A stretch of 54,765 bases of DNA from an uncultured Prevotella sp. (GTDB lineage: Bacteria; Bacteroidota; Bacteroidia; Bacteroidales; Bacteroidaceae), in assembly GCA_947170725.1 (NCBI GenBank), contig CAMVUM010000022.1, positions 1 to 54,765 of the forward strand. The letters are read 5' to 3'. Positions 18,620-27,108 of the stretch are shown piece after piece. Position 1 is the stretch's first letter; each line of letters opens with the position of its first letter. The translations under genes were made by a program, and so were the position numbers. The notes beneath the pieces were generated by a model. It did not search any database, was not told the DNA's origin, and worked only from the letters and a program-made list of their open reading frames with translations.

Positions 18620-19498
18620 ATGAAGAATATAATATATATATTAGGTCTGGTGTTTTGCCTGGGACTGGTGTCTTGCTCCGACGATAATGAACCGTCAAGC
18701 CAGAGCATCTTCACGGGAGACATGAAGCAGCGTGACGCGCTTGACACGTGGTTGTTGATGAACTACGCCTATCCTTATAACATCGACTTCAAATATAAGA
18801 TGGAGGATATTGAGAGTGACATGAAGTACACTCTTGTGCCTGCCGATTCAGCCAAGGCTGCCAAGCTGGCAATCATCGTGAAATATCTTTGGCTTGATGC
18901 TTATGCAGAGGTTGTCGACCAGGATTTCATCAAGGCTAATGTGCCGAGACAGATTCACCTTATCGGTTCGCCCGCTTACAACAGTGAGGGAACGATGGTG
19001 CTTGGTACTGCCGAGGGCGGTCTGAAGATCACTCTTTATATGGTTAACGAGCTGACAGAGGAGATGCTTCATGACTATGAGACTCTCAATGAGTATTATT
19101 TCCACACCATACACCACGAGTTTACCCACATTCTCAACCAGCGTAAGCCTTATGACACTTCATGGGATCTTATTTCAGAGGGAGACTTCATCAGTGGTGA
19201 CTGGTATCAGTACACAGACGAGTACGCATGGCAGCACGGTTTCGTGACCCCGTATGCCATGAGCGAGCCGCTTGAGGACTTTGCTGAGGTTATGTCTGTT
19301 TATGTGACCATCACTCCCGAGCAGTGGCAGGAAAAGATTGACGGTGCCGGCGAGAAGGCTGCAACGCTTGAAAGGAAGCTCAAAATGGTCAAGACTTATA
19401 TGAAGGATTCTTGGAATCTTGATCTTGACGAGTTGCGTTCAGTTGTGTTGCGTCGTGCAGACGAGTTGAAGACATTGGATTTGGAACATCTCAAATAG
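18620..19498 (+). CDS. substrate import-associated zinc metallohydrolase lipoprotein (HExxH)
   Basis: This 292-residue lipoprotein (lipobox LVSC, Cys19) carries the zinc-peptidase motif HHEFTHILNQ with HEFTH at residues 166-170. A downstream acidic segment, EPLEDFAEVM (about 216-225), is a likely source of the third ligand. It fits the TonB/SusC-associated family known as substrate import-associated zinc metallohydrolase lipoproteins (TIGR04549), which are nearly always coded beside SusC/SusD. It probably trims a peptide or releases a bound ligand at the cell surface. It starts 34 bp after the SusD gene and 12 bp before the DUF4302 gene. Confidence 0.88.
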   Translation: MKNIIYILGLVFCLGLVSCSDDNEPSSQSIFTGDMKQRDALDTWLLMNYAYPYNIDFKYKMEDIESDMKYTLVPADSAKAAKLAIIVKYLWLDAYAEVVDQDFIKANVPRQIHLIGSPAYNSEGTMVLGTAEGGLKITLYMVNELTEEMLHDYETLNEYYFHTIHHEFTHILNQRKPYDTSWDLISEGDFISGDWYQYTDEYAWQHGFVTPYAMSEPLEDFAEVMSVYVTITPEQWQEKIDGAGEKAATLERKLKMVKTYMKDSWNLDLDELRSVVLRRADELKTLDLEHLK

Positions 19499-19510
19499 TT
19501 TTATATCGTT

Positions 19511-20839
19511 ATGAAGAAAATATTATTAAGCATATTATTGATAGGCGCAGCGGCTTTCTCTTTGCAGTCCTGTAGCGATGACGACAACGACATCTTCGAC
19601 AATTCGGCAGCTGTGCGCATAGACGAGGCAGTTGCAAAGACCAAGGCCTTGTTGAAGTCTTCTCCGAACGGCTGGATGATGCACTACTATACCGGCCGTG
19701 AATATACCGGTGGCGGCTTTACTATGTTTATCAAGTTCGATGAGAATAAGGCTCATGCCTCTTCCGACATCGCTGCCGATGTGAATCTGGTGAGCACGTC
19801 AAGCTATGACGTCATAAAGGATCAGGGCCCTGTGCTCACGTTCAATACATACAACGAAATTCTCCATTTCCTTGCACAGCCTTATCAGGGTGATGTTGAC
19901 GGCGAAGAGGGTGACTATGAATTCATCGTTCAGAAAATCACCGACGACGCTATCTATCTCAAGGGCAAGAGATTCGGCAATAAGTTCGTTATGACCCGTG
20001 TTCCGGAGTCACATAATTGGGCTGATTATCTCACGGAACTGAACAACGTGGACAAGGCTACGGCTTCCGTTTATCTCGTTCAGTACAATGGTCAGCTGGT
20101 TGACTCACTGATCATCAACCGCGACGACCACAATGCTCAGCTCACTTCCCAGACAGAGACAACACCTTATTGCTATGTGCCCGGTGGAATCGAGTTCCAC
20201 ACTGCTCTCACGACTCTTGGCGGACATTCCTTTGATAAGATTAATCTGACTGATGTGGCATCGTCAACGTTCAGTGACCCGACCGGAACGCTTCAGTTTG
20301 TGAAGTGTACGGACGATGGTTTCAATCTTGACGTGGCCGACTTCGCGGGCGAGTGGACGATAACCTATACGAATATCAGCAATCGTACCGTAACGGACAA
20401 GATTGTCTTTGAGTCTTATGACGAGTATATTGGCAAACAGTCGCATACGATTCTTCGCGGAACGTTATCTTATAGCGGTATGGCACGCGCGGACATCGGT
20501 CCGAGTTCCTCTTTGGAGAACGCGGCCGGAGACTACAACTTATTCCTCATGTACGACAACCGCACAGGAAAGTTCATGTTCTCCCACTATTCGACTTCAG
20601 CGGATCCGACAGAGAAGTTCGACTATCTCATTTTCGTTGGTGCATCTATTGACGCAGATGGTTATTTCGGCTTCAATCAGGTTCAGTTCAAGTATCAGCC
20701 CGCTACCGGAAATCTGGTTATTGACGGTCCGAACAACGGATTCGCTTTCCTCAACAGTTATATTGATGAGGAAGGTGATGAAGGTATTGCACTACGTTTC
20801 TACGGCCTGGACATAAAGGAATTAAAACGTGTTAAATAA
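19511..20839 (+). CDS. DUF4302 lipoprotein
   Basis: This 442-residue lipoprotein has lipobox LQSC (Cys21) and an Asp-rich start (SDDDNDIFDNSAAVRIDEAV). The segment ALLKSSPNGWMMHYYTGREY (about residues 49-68) and the following beta-rich text match DUF4302, a Bacteroidota family seen next to SusCD pairs with HExxH lipoproteins. The DNILRG-like strands in the second half suggest a lipocalin-like or calycin fold, but this is inference. Function is unknown; it is a likely surface-exposed binding protein of the complex. Confidence 0.8.
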   Translation: MKKILLSILLIGAAAFSLQSCSDDDNDIFDNSAAVRIDEAVAKTKALLKSSPNGWMMHYYTGREYTGGGFTMFIKFDENKAHASSDIAADVNLVSTSSYDVIKDQGPVLTFNTYNEILHFLAQPYQGDVDGEEGDYEFIVQKITDDAIYLKGKRFGNKFVMTRVPESHNWADYLTELNNVDKATASVYLVQYNGQLVDSLIINRDDHNAQLTSQTETTPYCYVPGGIEFHTALTTLGGHSFDKINLTDVASSTFSDPTGTLQFVKCTDDGFNLDVADFAGEWTITYTNISNRTVTDKIVFESYDEYIGKQSHTILRGTLSYSGMARADIGPSSSLENAAGDYNLFLMYDNRTGKFMFSHYSTSADPTEKFDYLIFVGASIDADGYFGFNQVQFKYQPATGNLVIDGPNNGFAFLNSYIDEEGDEGIALRFYGLDIKELKRVK

Positions 20840-20855
20840 AAAGTAAGACATAAGT

Positions 20856-21905
20856 ATGATGAAGATAAAGAATATAATGCTCGGTCTGCTCGCTTGTGGT
20901 ACATTCGGATTAATGTCATGTTCCGATGATGACTTCACCGAGTTCAAGAGTGCGCTCACAGTGACTTCTGCCGAGACCTCAATTGAAGCTGCCGGTGGAA
21001 CGAAGCAGATTCATGTGAATGGACCTCTCGCTTCGGTATATGCTTCTGCGTCATGGCTCACGGTAGCTCAGAGCGGTTCGGTTGTCAATGTGACTGCGAG
21101 TGTGAACTCAGATGTTCAGTCGCGTAATGCAATCGTTGTGCTGAAGGCATCTGAAAGCGATTCAACCATAGTGAACATCTCTCAGTTTGGCGCTCGTTTT
21201 GAGGTCAATGTGCCTGAGCAGATGACCGTTCTTGCTCATGGCAAGTCGGAAGCAACGTTTGACATTATGCACAACATTCCGGTCTATACGACACCGAGTG
21301 CCGATTGGATCAGCGCCGTGGTCACAGACGACGCCATCATCATCTATACGGAGCCGAATGCGACCGGTGGTGACCGTGAGGGTTATATTGATGTTGAGAC
21401 AGGAACTGTTTCCAAGCGTATAGAGATTATCCAGTATGATATCTGCGGTCAGTATGACGTGACGGCAACGGATTTCTCAAGCCGTCCTAAAGCCGTTTCG
21501 TTGCCTGGAAAACTCATTGGCGGCGACACTGGCAGTGAGTTGTTGTTCTGTCCCGATAAGTATAACGGAGAACTTCAGATACCGATGACGTTCGATGCGT
21601 CAACAAACAGCATTAAGGTTTCGGCAGCATCATATTGCGGACCTTACAACAATCTGTATGTGTATACCGTGATGGTTGCAGGCAATACCCAGCGCTATGA
21701 GCCTCAGGCAATTGTGTCCGGTGCTCTTACTAAGACAGATGACGGTCAGTTCTCTTTTGAGTTGAATGAAGGTGAGTTGAATGGAACTGCTATCTCCGGT
21801 TTCCGTCTCCGTACTTTCACAGAACAGAACCCGACGTCATCCAACGTCAAGGATGTTATTGAAAACCTGAAATATCCGAAGTTTGTCAGAGTCGCTGCAA
21901 ATTAA
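20856..21905 (+). CDS. BACON-domain lipoprotein
   Basis: This 349-residue lipoprotein (lipobox LMSC, about Cys22) is the last gene of the Sus-type operon. Residues about 35-110 are a BACON-type beta-sandwich (ASASWLTVAQSGSVVNVTAS ... ISQFG), and a second similar repeat is seen at about 115-195 (PSADWISAVVTDDAIII ... IEIIQYD). The C-terminal 150 residues form an unassigned beta-rich domain. BACON domains are thought to bind carbohydrate or mucin glycans, or to act as spacers. ATG codons at 20856 and 20859 are both possible. A strong terminator follows. Confidence 0.82.
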   Translation: MMKIKNIMLGLLACGTFGLMSCSDDDFTEFKSALTVTSAETSIEAAGGTKQIHVNGPLASVYASASWLTVAQSGSVVNVTASVNSDVQSRNAIVVLKASESDSTIVNISQFGARFEVNVPEQMTVLAHGKSEATFDIMHNIPVYTTPSADWISAVVTDDAIIIYTEPNATGGDREGYIDVETGTVSKRIEIIQYDICGQYDVTATDFSSRPKAVSLPGKLIGGDTGSELLFCPDKYNGELQIPMTFDASTNSIKVSAASYCGPYNNLYVYTVMVAGNTQRYEPQAIVSGALTKTDDGQFSFELNEGELNGTAISGFRLRTFTEQNPTSSNVKDVIENLKYPKFVRVAAN

Positions 21906-21964
21906 ACGGTGATTGTATATATCCGATAAGCGATATTGTCGGGTTATATATATGATGGAATAAT

Positions 21965-22019
21965 ATTCCGGTATCCTGATTCCCTTGTCTGTGTGAATCA
22001 TGATACCGGAATTTTTTTT
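21965..22019 (+). terminator. terminator of the Sus-type operon
   Basis: An 18-bp inverted repeat with one mismatch (21965-21982 with 21995-22012) is followed by eight T residues. It closes the five-gene operon 60 bp after the last stop. Confidence 0.88.
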
Positions 22020-22212
22020 GTTTATGATGGATTATGTCAGAAGTTCCGTCTGCCATCTGTTGATAGTCCCTGCTTCCTGTTCTGCCATTTTGTGGAAGTG
22101 ATAATCATCAGTCTGAATGTGCGTGGTAAGAACATTTTTATGTTTTTTGCTTGTCTGAAATAACAAAATGAAGCATTTGCGGCTAATTCTTTATATTTTT
22201 TGTTTTTTTTAG

Positions 22213-22243
22213 TTTGCTGTATAATAAAATATGTGTAACTTTG
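22213..22243 (+). promoter_or_regulatory. promoter of the sorting-tail protein gene
   Basis: TTTG (22213-22216) is 19 bp from TAACTTTG (22236-22243), a full consensus match. The ATG is at 22277. Confidence 0.8.
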
Positions 22244-22276
22244 CATCCGATATTTATAATTAATAAAAGAAAGCGT

Positions 22277-23617
22277 ATGAAAAAGTTTACTTTGACATTG
22301 GCTGCTTGTGCAGTCGTATTCAGCGGAATGGCTCAGATGCAGAAGTTTGTTTCACCTGTTCCGGCTTCTATGGCAGAGATAATGGCATCTAAAGTTCATC
22401 AGGGAACAAAATTCCAAGCTACAGCGATTCCTCAAAGTGTTGTTGCCAAGAATATGGTCAACATGGATTTGAAAAAGGAACTGGCTCCGGTTTCCAAGGC
22501 AGTGAAAGCTCCAGGTGAAAGGGTTTCTTTCTATCACGATCCCTATATTTTCTCTGATGTTTTGGGTGGTTATGCACAGGCAAGAATGGAGCTGGGCTCA
22601 TATACAGTTACAGGTTCAACAGTGAAAGTGAATCTTTATGGATTTCTTGATATAGATGATATTGAAGGTACAATATATGATGGTCCGAACAGCCACTCTG
22701 CTGAGGGACTTGATTCCATTACATTTGCCAACAATCAGCAGGTCGCATATTTAACGTCTGATAGAAGTCCTGTAGTGATCGCTACCTTTGACATCACGGA
22801 TGCGAATGGCGATGGTTATGCAGATACAGCCACTCCTTCTACAAAGGCTACTTTCGGAGCTTACTATAATGCGGCCCAAGGAACTCTTTATTTCATGGAT
22901 AATGAGTTTGTCAGCCTTTATGTACCAAGTCGTAAAATGCACATGGATTACATAAAAGGACAATTCTATACAGCAGCTGCTGCTGAATATGAGCCTTTTA
23001 TGTATGATGCGACTGTGACAAGCACATCTGTTTATAATGAAAAAGGTGAATATAGCCCCGGTACCCAGCAGCCGGAAGAATATCCTGCCCAGGCAATTCT
23101 TTTCTCGGATGGTGTGTTGGTGAAGGGCGCAATACCGGCACCAGGAGTTGACGATTGCTGGGTGTTCTTTGCGAATAATGACACTAAAACAGGTTATCTT
23201 GTAGATTCATTCGACTTTTTGTCAGAGTGGACAAATAGTCAGACTGGACTCAAATATTCGACTGTTGTTTATTGCTATGACAGTGACGGTAAGGGTTTGA
23301 AGCAAGGTGAGTTTACAACCACAATGGATTTGGATGATAATGAGCTCATAGAGTATACAGGAATGTTTGGTGCTCGGGTGTATATCAGTAATGGTAAGAA
23401 CGGTTCATGGGAAATCTATGATCAGTATTCACTTCTTATTTCTTCTGAACTCAGTAATACTGGCATCAAGGGCGTAAGCACCGAGTCAGCCAAGGTTGCT
23501 GCAAAGGAATATTTCGACCTCTCCGGCCGCAAGGTTGAGAACACTGCCAAGGGTCTCGTTATCGAGAAGGTTACCTATACCGATGGTAAGACTCTGAGCC
23601 GCAAGGTTGTCAAGTAA
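22277..23617 (+). CDS. secreted protein with type IX sorting-like C-terminus
   Basis: This 446-residue exported protein has an N-terminal signal peptide (MKKFTLTLAACAVVFSGMAQ). The frame upstream to 22214 overlaps the promoter, so the ATG at 22277 is preferred. The middle (about 95-380) is beta-rich, with no enzyme motif that I recognise; it contains an Asp-rich ITDANGDGYADT segment that could bind calcium. The last 50 residues (GIKGVSTESAKVAAKEYFDL, then SGRKVENTAKGLVIEKV) resemble the type A C-terminal sorting domain of type IX secretion, with the usual YDLSGRKV-like motif. With porW and porX in this window, export by that system is likely. Base composition is lower in GC than that of its neighbours. 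Confidence 0.78.
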   Translation: MKKFTLTLAACAVVFSGMAQMQKFVSPVPASMAEIMASKVHQGTKFQATAIPQSVVAKNMVNMDLKKELAPVSKAVKAPGERVSFYHDPYIFSDVLGGYAQARMELGSYTVTGSTVKVNLYGFLDIDDIEGTIYDGPNSHSAEGLDSITFANNQQVAYLTSDRSPVVIATFDITDANGDGYADTATPSTKATFGAYYNAAQGTLYFMDNEFVSLYVPSRKMHMDYIKGQFYTAAAAEYEPFMYDATVTSTSVYNEKGEYSPGTQQPEEYPAQAILFSDGVLVKGAIPAPGVDDCWVFFANNDTKTGYLVDSFDFLSEWTNSQTGLKYSTVVYCYDSDGKGLKQGEFTTTMDLDDNELIEYTGMFGARVYISNGKNGSWEIYDQYSLLISSELSNTGIKGVSTESAKVAAKEYFDLSGRKVENTAKGLVIEKVTYTDGKTLSRKVVK

Positions 23618-23660
23618 GAGACAGGCACGAACAAAAAGATAATCATATATTTGAATAAAA

Positions 23661-23690
23661 CGGGCGGACTGCAAAACAGCAGTCCGCCCG
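23661..23690 (+). terminator. hairpin after the sorting-tail gene
   Basis: A perfect 12-bp GC-rich inverted repeat (23661-23672 with 23679-23690) has a 6-nt loop, and TTCTGTT follows. It lies 43 bp after the stop codon. Confidence 0.8.
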
Positions 23691-23719
23691 TTCTGTTAGT
23701 GTCCGTCCGCAATAGAGCG

Positions 23720-23799
23720 ACTTTCACAAAACATTATTGACAACAATGTGATATCGTGTCAGTCCGAAATGGTAGCTGTCGGAAAGGTTTTGTGAAAGT
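23720..23799. repeat. 80-bp miniature inverted-repeat element
   Basis: Perfect 13-bp terminal inverted repeats (ACTTTCACAAAAC at 23720-23732, its complement at 23787-23799) enclose 54 bp. The element covers the 3' half of the hipA(S)-like remnant, where the match to that family is lost. No target-site duplication is evident. Confidence 0.6.
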
Positions 23800-23879
23800 A
23801 GTATGAATGTATATCCGTCAGAGTTCTCGACGGGTGTGCCGCAGAGGCGGTCGTTGATGTAAATGTCTGCCCGTGTCAT
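23724..23879 (-). pseudogene. remnant of a HipA N-terminal / HipS-like gene
   Basis: This 51-codon frame begins MTRADIYINDRLCGTPVENS and continues DGYTFILL, resembling the start of the HipA N-terminal domain, which in Bacteroidota and in HipBST-type loci is often a separate small protein. After about residue 28 the resemblance fades, and the frame runs into the 80-bp inverted-repeat element and stops. The ATG overlaps the stop of the hipB-like remnant by 4 bp (ATGA), the normal arrangement in these loci. No kinase domain is found downstream. It is therefore a decayed toxin-antitoxin piece. Confidence 0.65.
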
Positions 23880-24052
23880 ACCGGTTTCATTTTAGCCGGT
23901 TGAAGCTCTTCTCCGAACAGATAGATGACCTGGTTGACCTTGTCCGTCTGTACGGTAGTCTTGCCACGTTCCAACTCACTGGCGAACCTGATTCCAACGC
24001 CCGTCCGCTCAGGGAGTTCAATCAGAGTGAGGTGGAGGAACTTTCTAAATAG
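23876..24052 (-). pseudogene. remnant of a HipB-like HTH antitoxin gene
   Basis: Read on the minus strand, the frame gives LIELPERTGVGIRFASELER followed by GKTTVQTDKVNQVIYLFGEE and LQPAKMKPV. This matches the second half of an XRE-type HipB antitoxin, where relatives read ELAERTGVGxRFIxELERGK. No start codon or intact first helix is found upstream. A nearby ATG at about 24120 opens a different frame, which implies a frameshift or deletion. It overlaps the hipA(S)-like remnant by 4 bp. The region is gene-free by standard ORF rules and easily missed. Confidence 0.72.
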
Positions 24053-24299
24053 AATTTCTCCGCCGGTATTGTTTTGTCGGCGGCATGCCGGAAGTTGTTG
24101 CTGGATATGTAGGAAACCATGACTTTCCGGTAAATATAATCCTCACATCCGACTGACAGACAATCAATATGAATATATTCTAACAAAACAACGTACGCGG
24201 AAAATTCTGTTTTAGCGCGCTTCCGTGGTGTTTTTGATGCCGTAAGGGCCTTATTGGTTTTGGGCGATGGGCTGCGTCAGAAGGTTTTTGGGGGTGTAG

Positions 24300-24720
24300 G
24301 GATGCCGGGAGGGCCTCGCGGCTTTTCAGGAAAGGATAAAACGGCGGTTTTGTGATGCGGAAAAATGTCCGTAAAAGTTACCGTTTTCCTGCCGTAAGGG
24401 CCTCTCGGGGTTGCAACGGGGCCGCTTTCGTCTTGCAACGGCGGCCCCGTTGCATTGCAATAAAGGCCTTACGGCAGAGTGGGGAGGGCCTCGCGGGGCC
24501 CCAACCCGACCATCCCCAATGGGAAGAAGAACTGGCGCCGTTTGTATGTGGTTGTGAATGAATGACTTATGAAATATGTAAATATATCGTCACGGTGTCC
24601 CCTGATTTTTGACACGCGCGTGGTTGCGATATTTTGGGGCGAGGCGGAAAATTTTCAGGAAGTCCCTATTCTCGCGGGCTTAAAAACAGGAAAAATGAGG
24701 ACATGGGGTGTGGCTGTGGT
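24300..24720. repeat. long dispersed repeat, copy B
   Basis: This stretch of about 420 bp matches 43310-43710 in order and orientation: gggaggcc...cggcttttc, aaaagttac...tttt, ctgccgtaagg palindrome, tatgaaatatgtaaatat, gatttttga...gcgcg, ttgcgatatttt, and agtccct...ctcg. Similarity is imperfect but extends well beyond the palindrome. No transposase or other coding frame is present. Confidence 0.75.
24389..24477. repeat. palindromic repeat, family member 2
   Basis: The outer arms ctgccgtaagg (24389-24399) and its complement (24467-24477) enclose an inner perfect 14-bp inverted repeat (24412-24425 with 24441-24454) containing ttgcaacgg or its complement. It is built like the elements at 8725 and 43398. 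Confidence 0.8.
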
Positions 24721-24815
24721 CCGGGGGCGGCTTTGGTGGGGCCACATTTTCATGGTTTTTTCGGCCATTCTGTTACTTTTTTCATAAAAACACGGCTGAT
24801 TATCAATTAATTGTT

Positions 24816-24823
24816 TAATTTTG
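24816..24823 (+). promoter_or_regulatory. -7 element of the TlpA-DUF6029-Omp28 operon
   Basis: TAATTTTG lies 33 bp upstream of the ATG at 24857. No -33 box was clear. Confidence 0.5.
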
Positions 24824-24856
24824 CACAAGCATTAGTAACGAACTTTAATTATTGAT

Positions 24857-25342
24857 ATGAGAAAATTTATAGTTTTGGCGATAATGGCCGTAGCAATGGC
24901 AATAAACGCCTCGGCACAGCTGCCGGCAGTGACTTTGAAGGACATCAGCGGAAAGACCGTGCGTACAGACGAACTTTCGAACGACGGGAAACCGTTCATA
25001 ATTTCATTTTTTGCAACATGGTGCAAGCCCTGCAACCGCGAGCTGTCGGCCATCAGCGAGGTCTACGACGAGTGGCGTGAGGAGACCGGCGTGAAGGTCA
25101 TTGCCGTGAGCATAGACCAGGCGCAGAACATCAACAAGGTCAAGCCTCTCGTTGACAACAACGGATGGGAGTATGACGTGCTGCTCGACCCTAACAGCGA
25201 CTTCAAGCGCGCGCTGGGCATACAGATGATTCCCTACGTCATCATCGTTGACGGCAAGGGCAACATCGTCTATAAGCACAACGGCTATACCGACGGCGCC
25301 GAGGTAGAGCTGATAGAGAAAGTGCGTGAACTGGTCAAGTAA
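24857..25342 (+). CDS. TlpA family periplasmic thiol-disulfide reductase
   Basis: This 161-residue protein is a signal peptide (about residues 1-21) plus a single thioredoxin domain. The active site is ATWCKPCN (Cys56 and Cys59 by count), and MIPYVIIVDGKGNIV carries the cis-Pro loop. Unlike the protein at 9358 it keeps both redox cysteines, so it should reduce or exchange disulfides in the periplasm. It heads a run of five same-strand genes, and the next gene starts 16 bp after its stop. The neighbouring Omp28-type proteins also carry CxxC motifs and could be its partners. Confidence 0.9.
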   Translation: MRKFIVLAIMAVAMAINASAQLPAVTLKDISGKTVRTDELSNDGKPFIISFFATWCKPCNRELSAISEVYDEWREETGVKVIAVSIDQAQNINKVKPLVDNNGWEYDVLLDPNSDFKRALGIQMIPYVIIVDGKGNIVYKHNGYTDGAEVELIEKVRELVK

Positions 25343-25358
25343 AAAAACGGATAGCGTG

Positions 25359-27080
25359 ATGACTATACTGAAAAACAGCAGAACCTACTGCCTTGCGGCC
25401 GCAGCGCTACTGTCACTCGCGGCCATGGCGCAGAGCGACGGCCAGAAGACCGTCACCGTCACCGGAAGTATTCAGAGCGACATTCTCATTCCGGAGGAGG
25501 ACACCAAAATCGGCACAGACAAATACAGCGACTGGGGACTTACCAACACCTACGCCGATGTGAACGTCATGAGCAAGTATAACGACAACGAATATCTTGA
25601 CGCCGGCCTACGGCTGGAATATCTTGACCACCCGCTGCCCGGATTCGACAAGAAGTTCAAGGGATGGGGAGTGGGCAACGCCTACGTGCGTTTCCACATG
25701 AAGCACGTTGAAATCACGGCCGGTAACTTCTATGAGCAGTTCGGTTCCGGATTTATCCTCCGCACGTATGAGGAGCGCAGCCTCGGAATAGACAACTCGC
25801 TGCTCGGAGGCCGCGTGACGGTAACGCCGGTCAACGGTGTCACCATCAAGGCGCTCACGGGAAAGCAGCGCAACTACTGGACCTACAACGACGCCCTCAT
25901 CTCCGGTGCCGACGTTGAAATCGGTCTGGAAAACTGGATCCGCCCGTTCCGTGACAACGGAACATATCTGACGTTGGGCGCCTCGTTCGTCAACAAGAAC
26001 GAGAAGGACGAAATCATCCAGCTGAACGACAATCCGCTATACCGCCTCAATCTGCCCCGCAATGTCAATGCCTTTGACGTCAGGGCACGGTTCCAGAAGG
26101 GCGGACTCAACGTCTTGGCCGAATATGCCCAGAAGTCTCAGGACCCCGTCTACGACAAGCTCTATCCCTATATCTACCGCAAGGGTTATGTGGCCATGCT
26201 CTCCGGCTCCTATTCGCAGCGCGGACTGAGCGTCCTGCTGCAGGCCAAGCGCAGCGACAACATGGCGTTCAAGAGCCGCCGCCGTCTGGATGAGGGCGCG
26301 CTGACGTCATCGTTCATCAACCATCTGCCGGCATTCACGCTCGACCACACCTACGCTCTGGCCGCTCTCTATCCCTACGCTACCAACGCCAACGGTGAGT
26401 GGGCCTATCAGGCGGAGCTGGGATACAACTTCAAGAAGCGCACGCCGCTCGGCGGAAAATATGGCACGAAGGTCAAGATCAACTACTCCCACGTCCACGG
26501 AATCAACCGCACCGACCGCGACGGAACGATGACCGTTCCCGGCGGCTACGGCACCGACGGCTACGGCTCGGCGTTCTGGAAGTGGGGCGACGGAATGTAC
26601 TATCAGGACCTCGACGTCCAGGTGGAGAAGAAGCTGACGAAGTCGTTCAAACTCAACCTCATGTACATGAACCAGTTCTACAACCAGACTGTTGTCGAGG
26701 GCCATGGCGGCATGATCCACTCTGACATCTTCGTGGCCGAAGGCAAATATCAGTTCAACCGCAAGTTCACCCTGCGCGGTGAGGCACAGTATCTCACCAC
26801 CGACCACGAGAGCGGTGACTGGGCTTACGGGCTGCTCGAACTGTCAATACTCCCGCGCTTTATGATCACGGTCAGCGACATGTACGGCCGTCCTTACGTA
26901 GGAAGCGAGTATCAGTCGCGCGAGCACTATTATTCCGGATATGTCACCTACGCCCACGGAGGCCATCGTCTGCAGCTCGGCTACGGCCGTACGCGCGCCG
27001 GATACAACTGCTCCGGCGGTGTCTGCCGCTATGTCCCGGCGTCAAAGGGTGTGACCGTTTCGTATAACTATAATTTCTAA
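25359..27080 (+). CDS. DUF6029-type outer membrane protein
   Basis: This 573-residue protein has a signal peptide (about residues 1-25, ending AAMAQ). The frame upstream to 25326 overlaps the tlpA gene, so I prefer the ATG at 25359. The body is a series of amphipathic beta strands with many Tyr, Gly and Asn residues (GVGNAYVRFHMKHVEITAGN; FYEQFGSGFILRTYEERS) and ends in an aromatic VTVSYNYNF, as in outer membrane barrels. It fits DUF6029, a Bacteroidota family without a known function. One C-rich loop (NCSGGVCRY, near residue 555) has a possible disulfide. Its position between a TlpA protein and Omp28 suggests a shared envelope role. Confidence 0.75.
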   Translation: MTILKNSRTYCLAAAALLSLAAMAQSDGQKTVTVTGSIQSDILIPEEDTKIGTDKYSDWGLTNTYADVNVMSKYNDNEYLDAGLRLEYLDHPLPGFDKKFKGWGVGNAYVRFHMKHVEITAGNFYEQFGSGFILRTYEERSLGIDNSLLGGRVTVTPVNGVTIKALTGKQRNYWTYNDALISGADVEIGLENWIRPFRDNGTYLTLGASFVNKNEKDEIIQLNDNPLYRLNLPRNVNAFDVRARFQKGGLNVLAEYAQKSQDPVYDKLYPYIYRKGYVAMLSGSYSQRGLSVLLQAKRSDNMAFKSRRRLDEGALTSSFINHLPAFTLDHTYALAALYPYATNANGEWAYQAELGYNFKKRTPLGGKYGTKVKINYSHVHGINRTDRDGTMTVPGGYGTDGYGSAFWKWGDGMYYQDLDVQVEKKLTKSFKLNLMYMNQFYNQTVVEGHGGMIHSDIFVAEGKYQFNRKFTLRGEAQYLTTDHESGDWAYGLLELSILPRFMITVSDMYGRPYVGSEYQSREHYYSGYVTYAHGGHRLQLGYGRTRAGYNCSGGVCRYVPASKGVTVSYNYNF

Positions 27081-27108
27081 GCCGACATTGATTTATTCCT
27101 GTTTTTTT

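Noticed and set aside
23925..24122. 65-codon plus-strand ORF as a gene
   Set aside because: The opposite strand carries the clear HipB-like text; the plus frame is Arg/Ser/Cys-rich without any motif.
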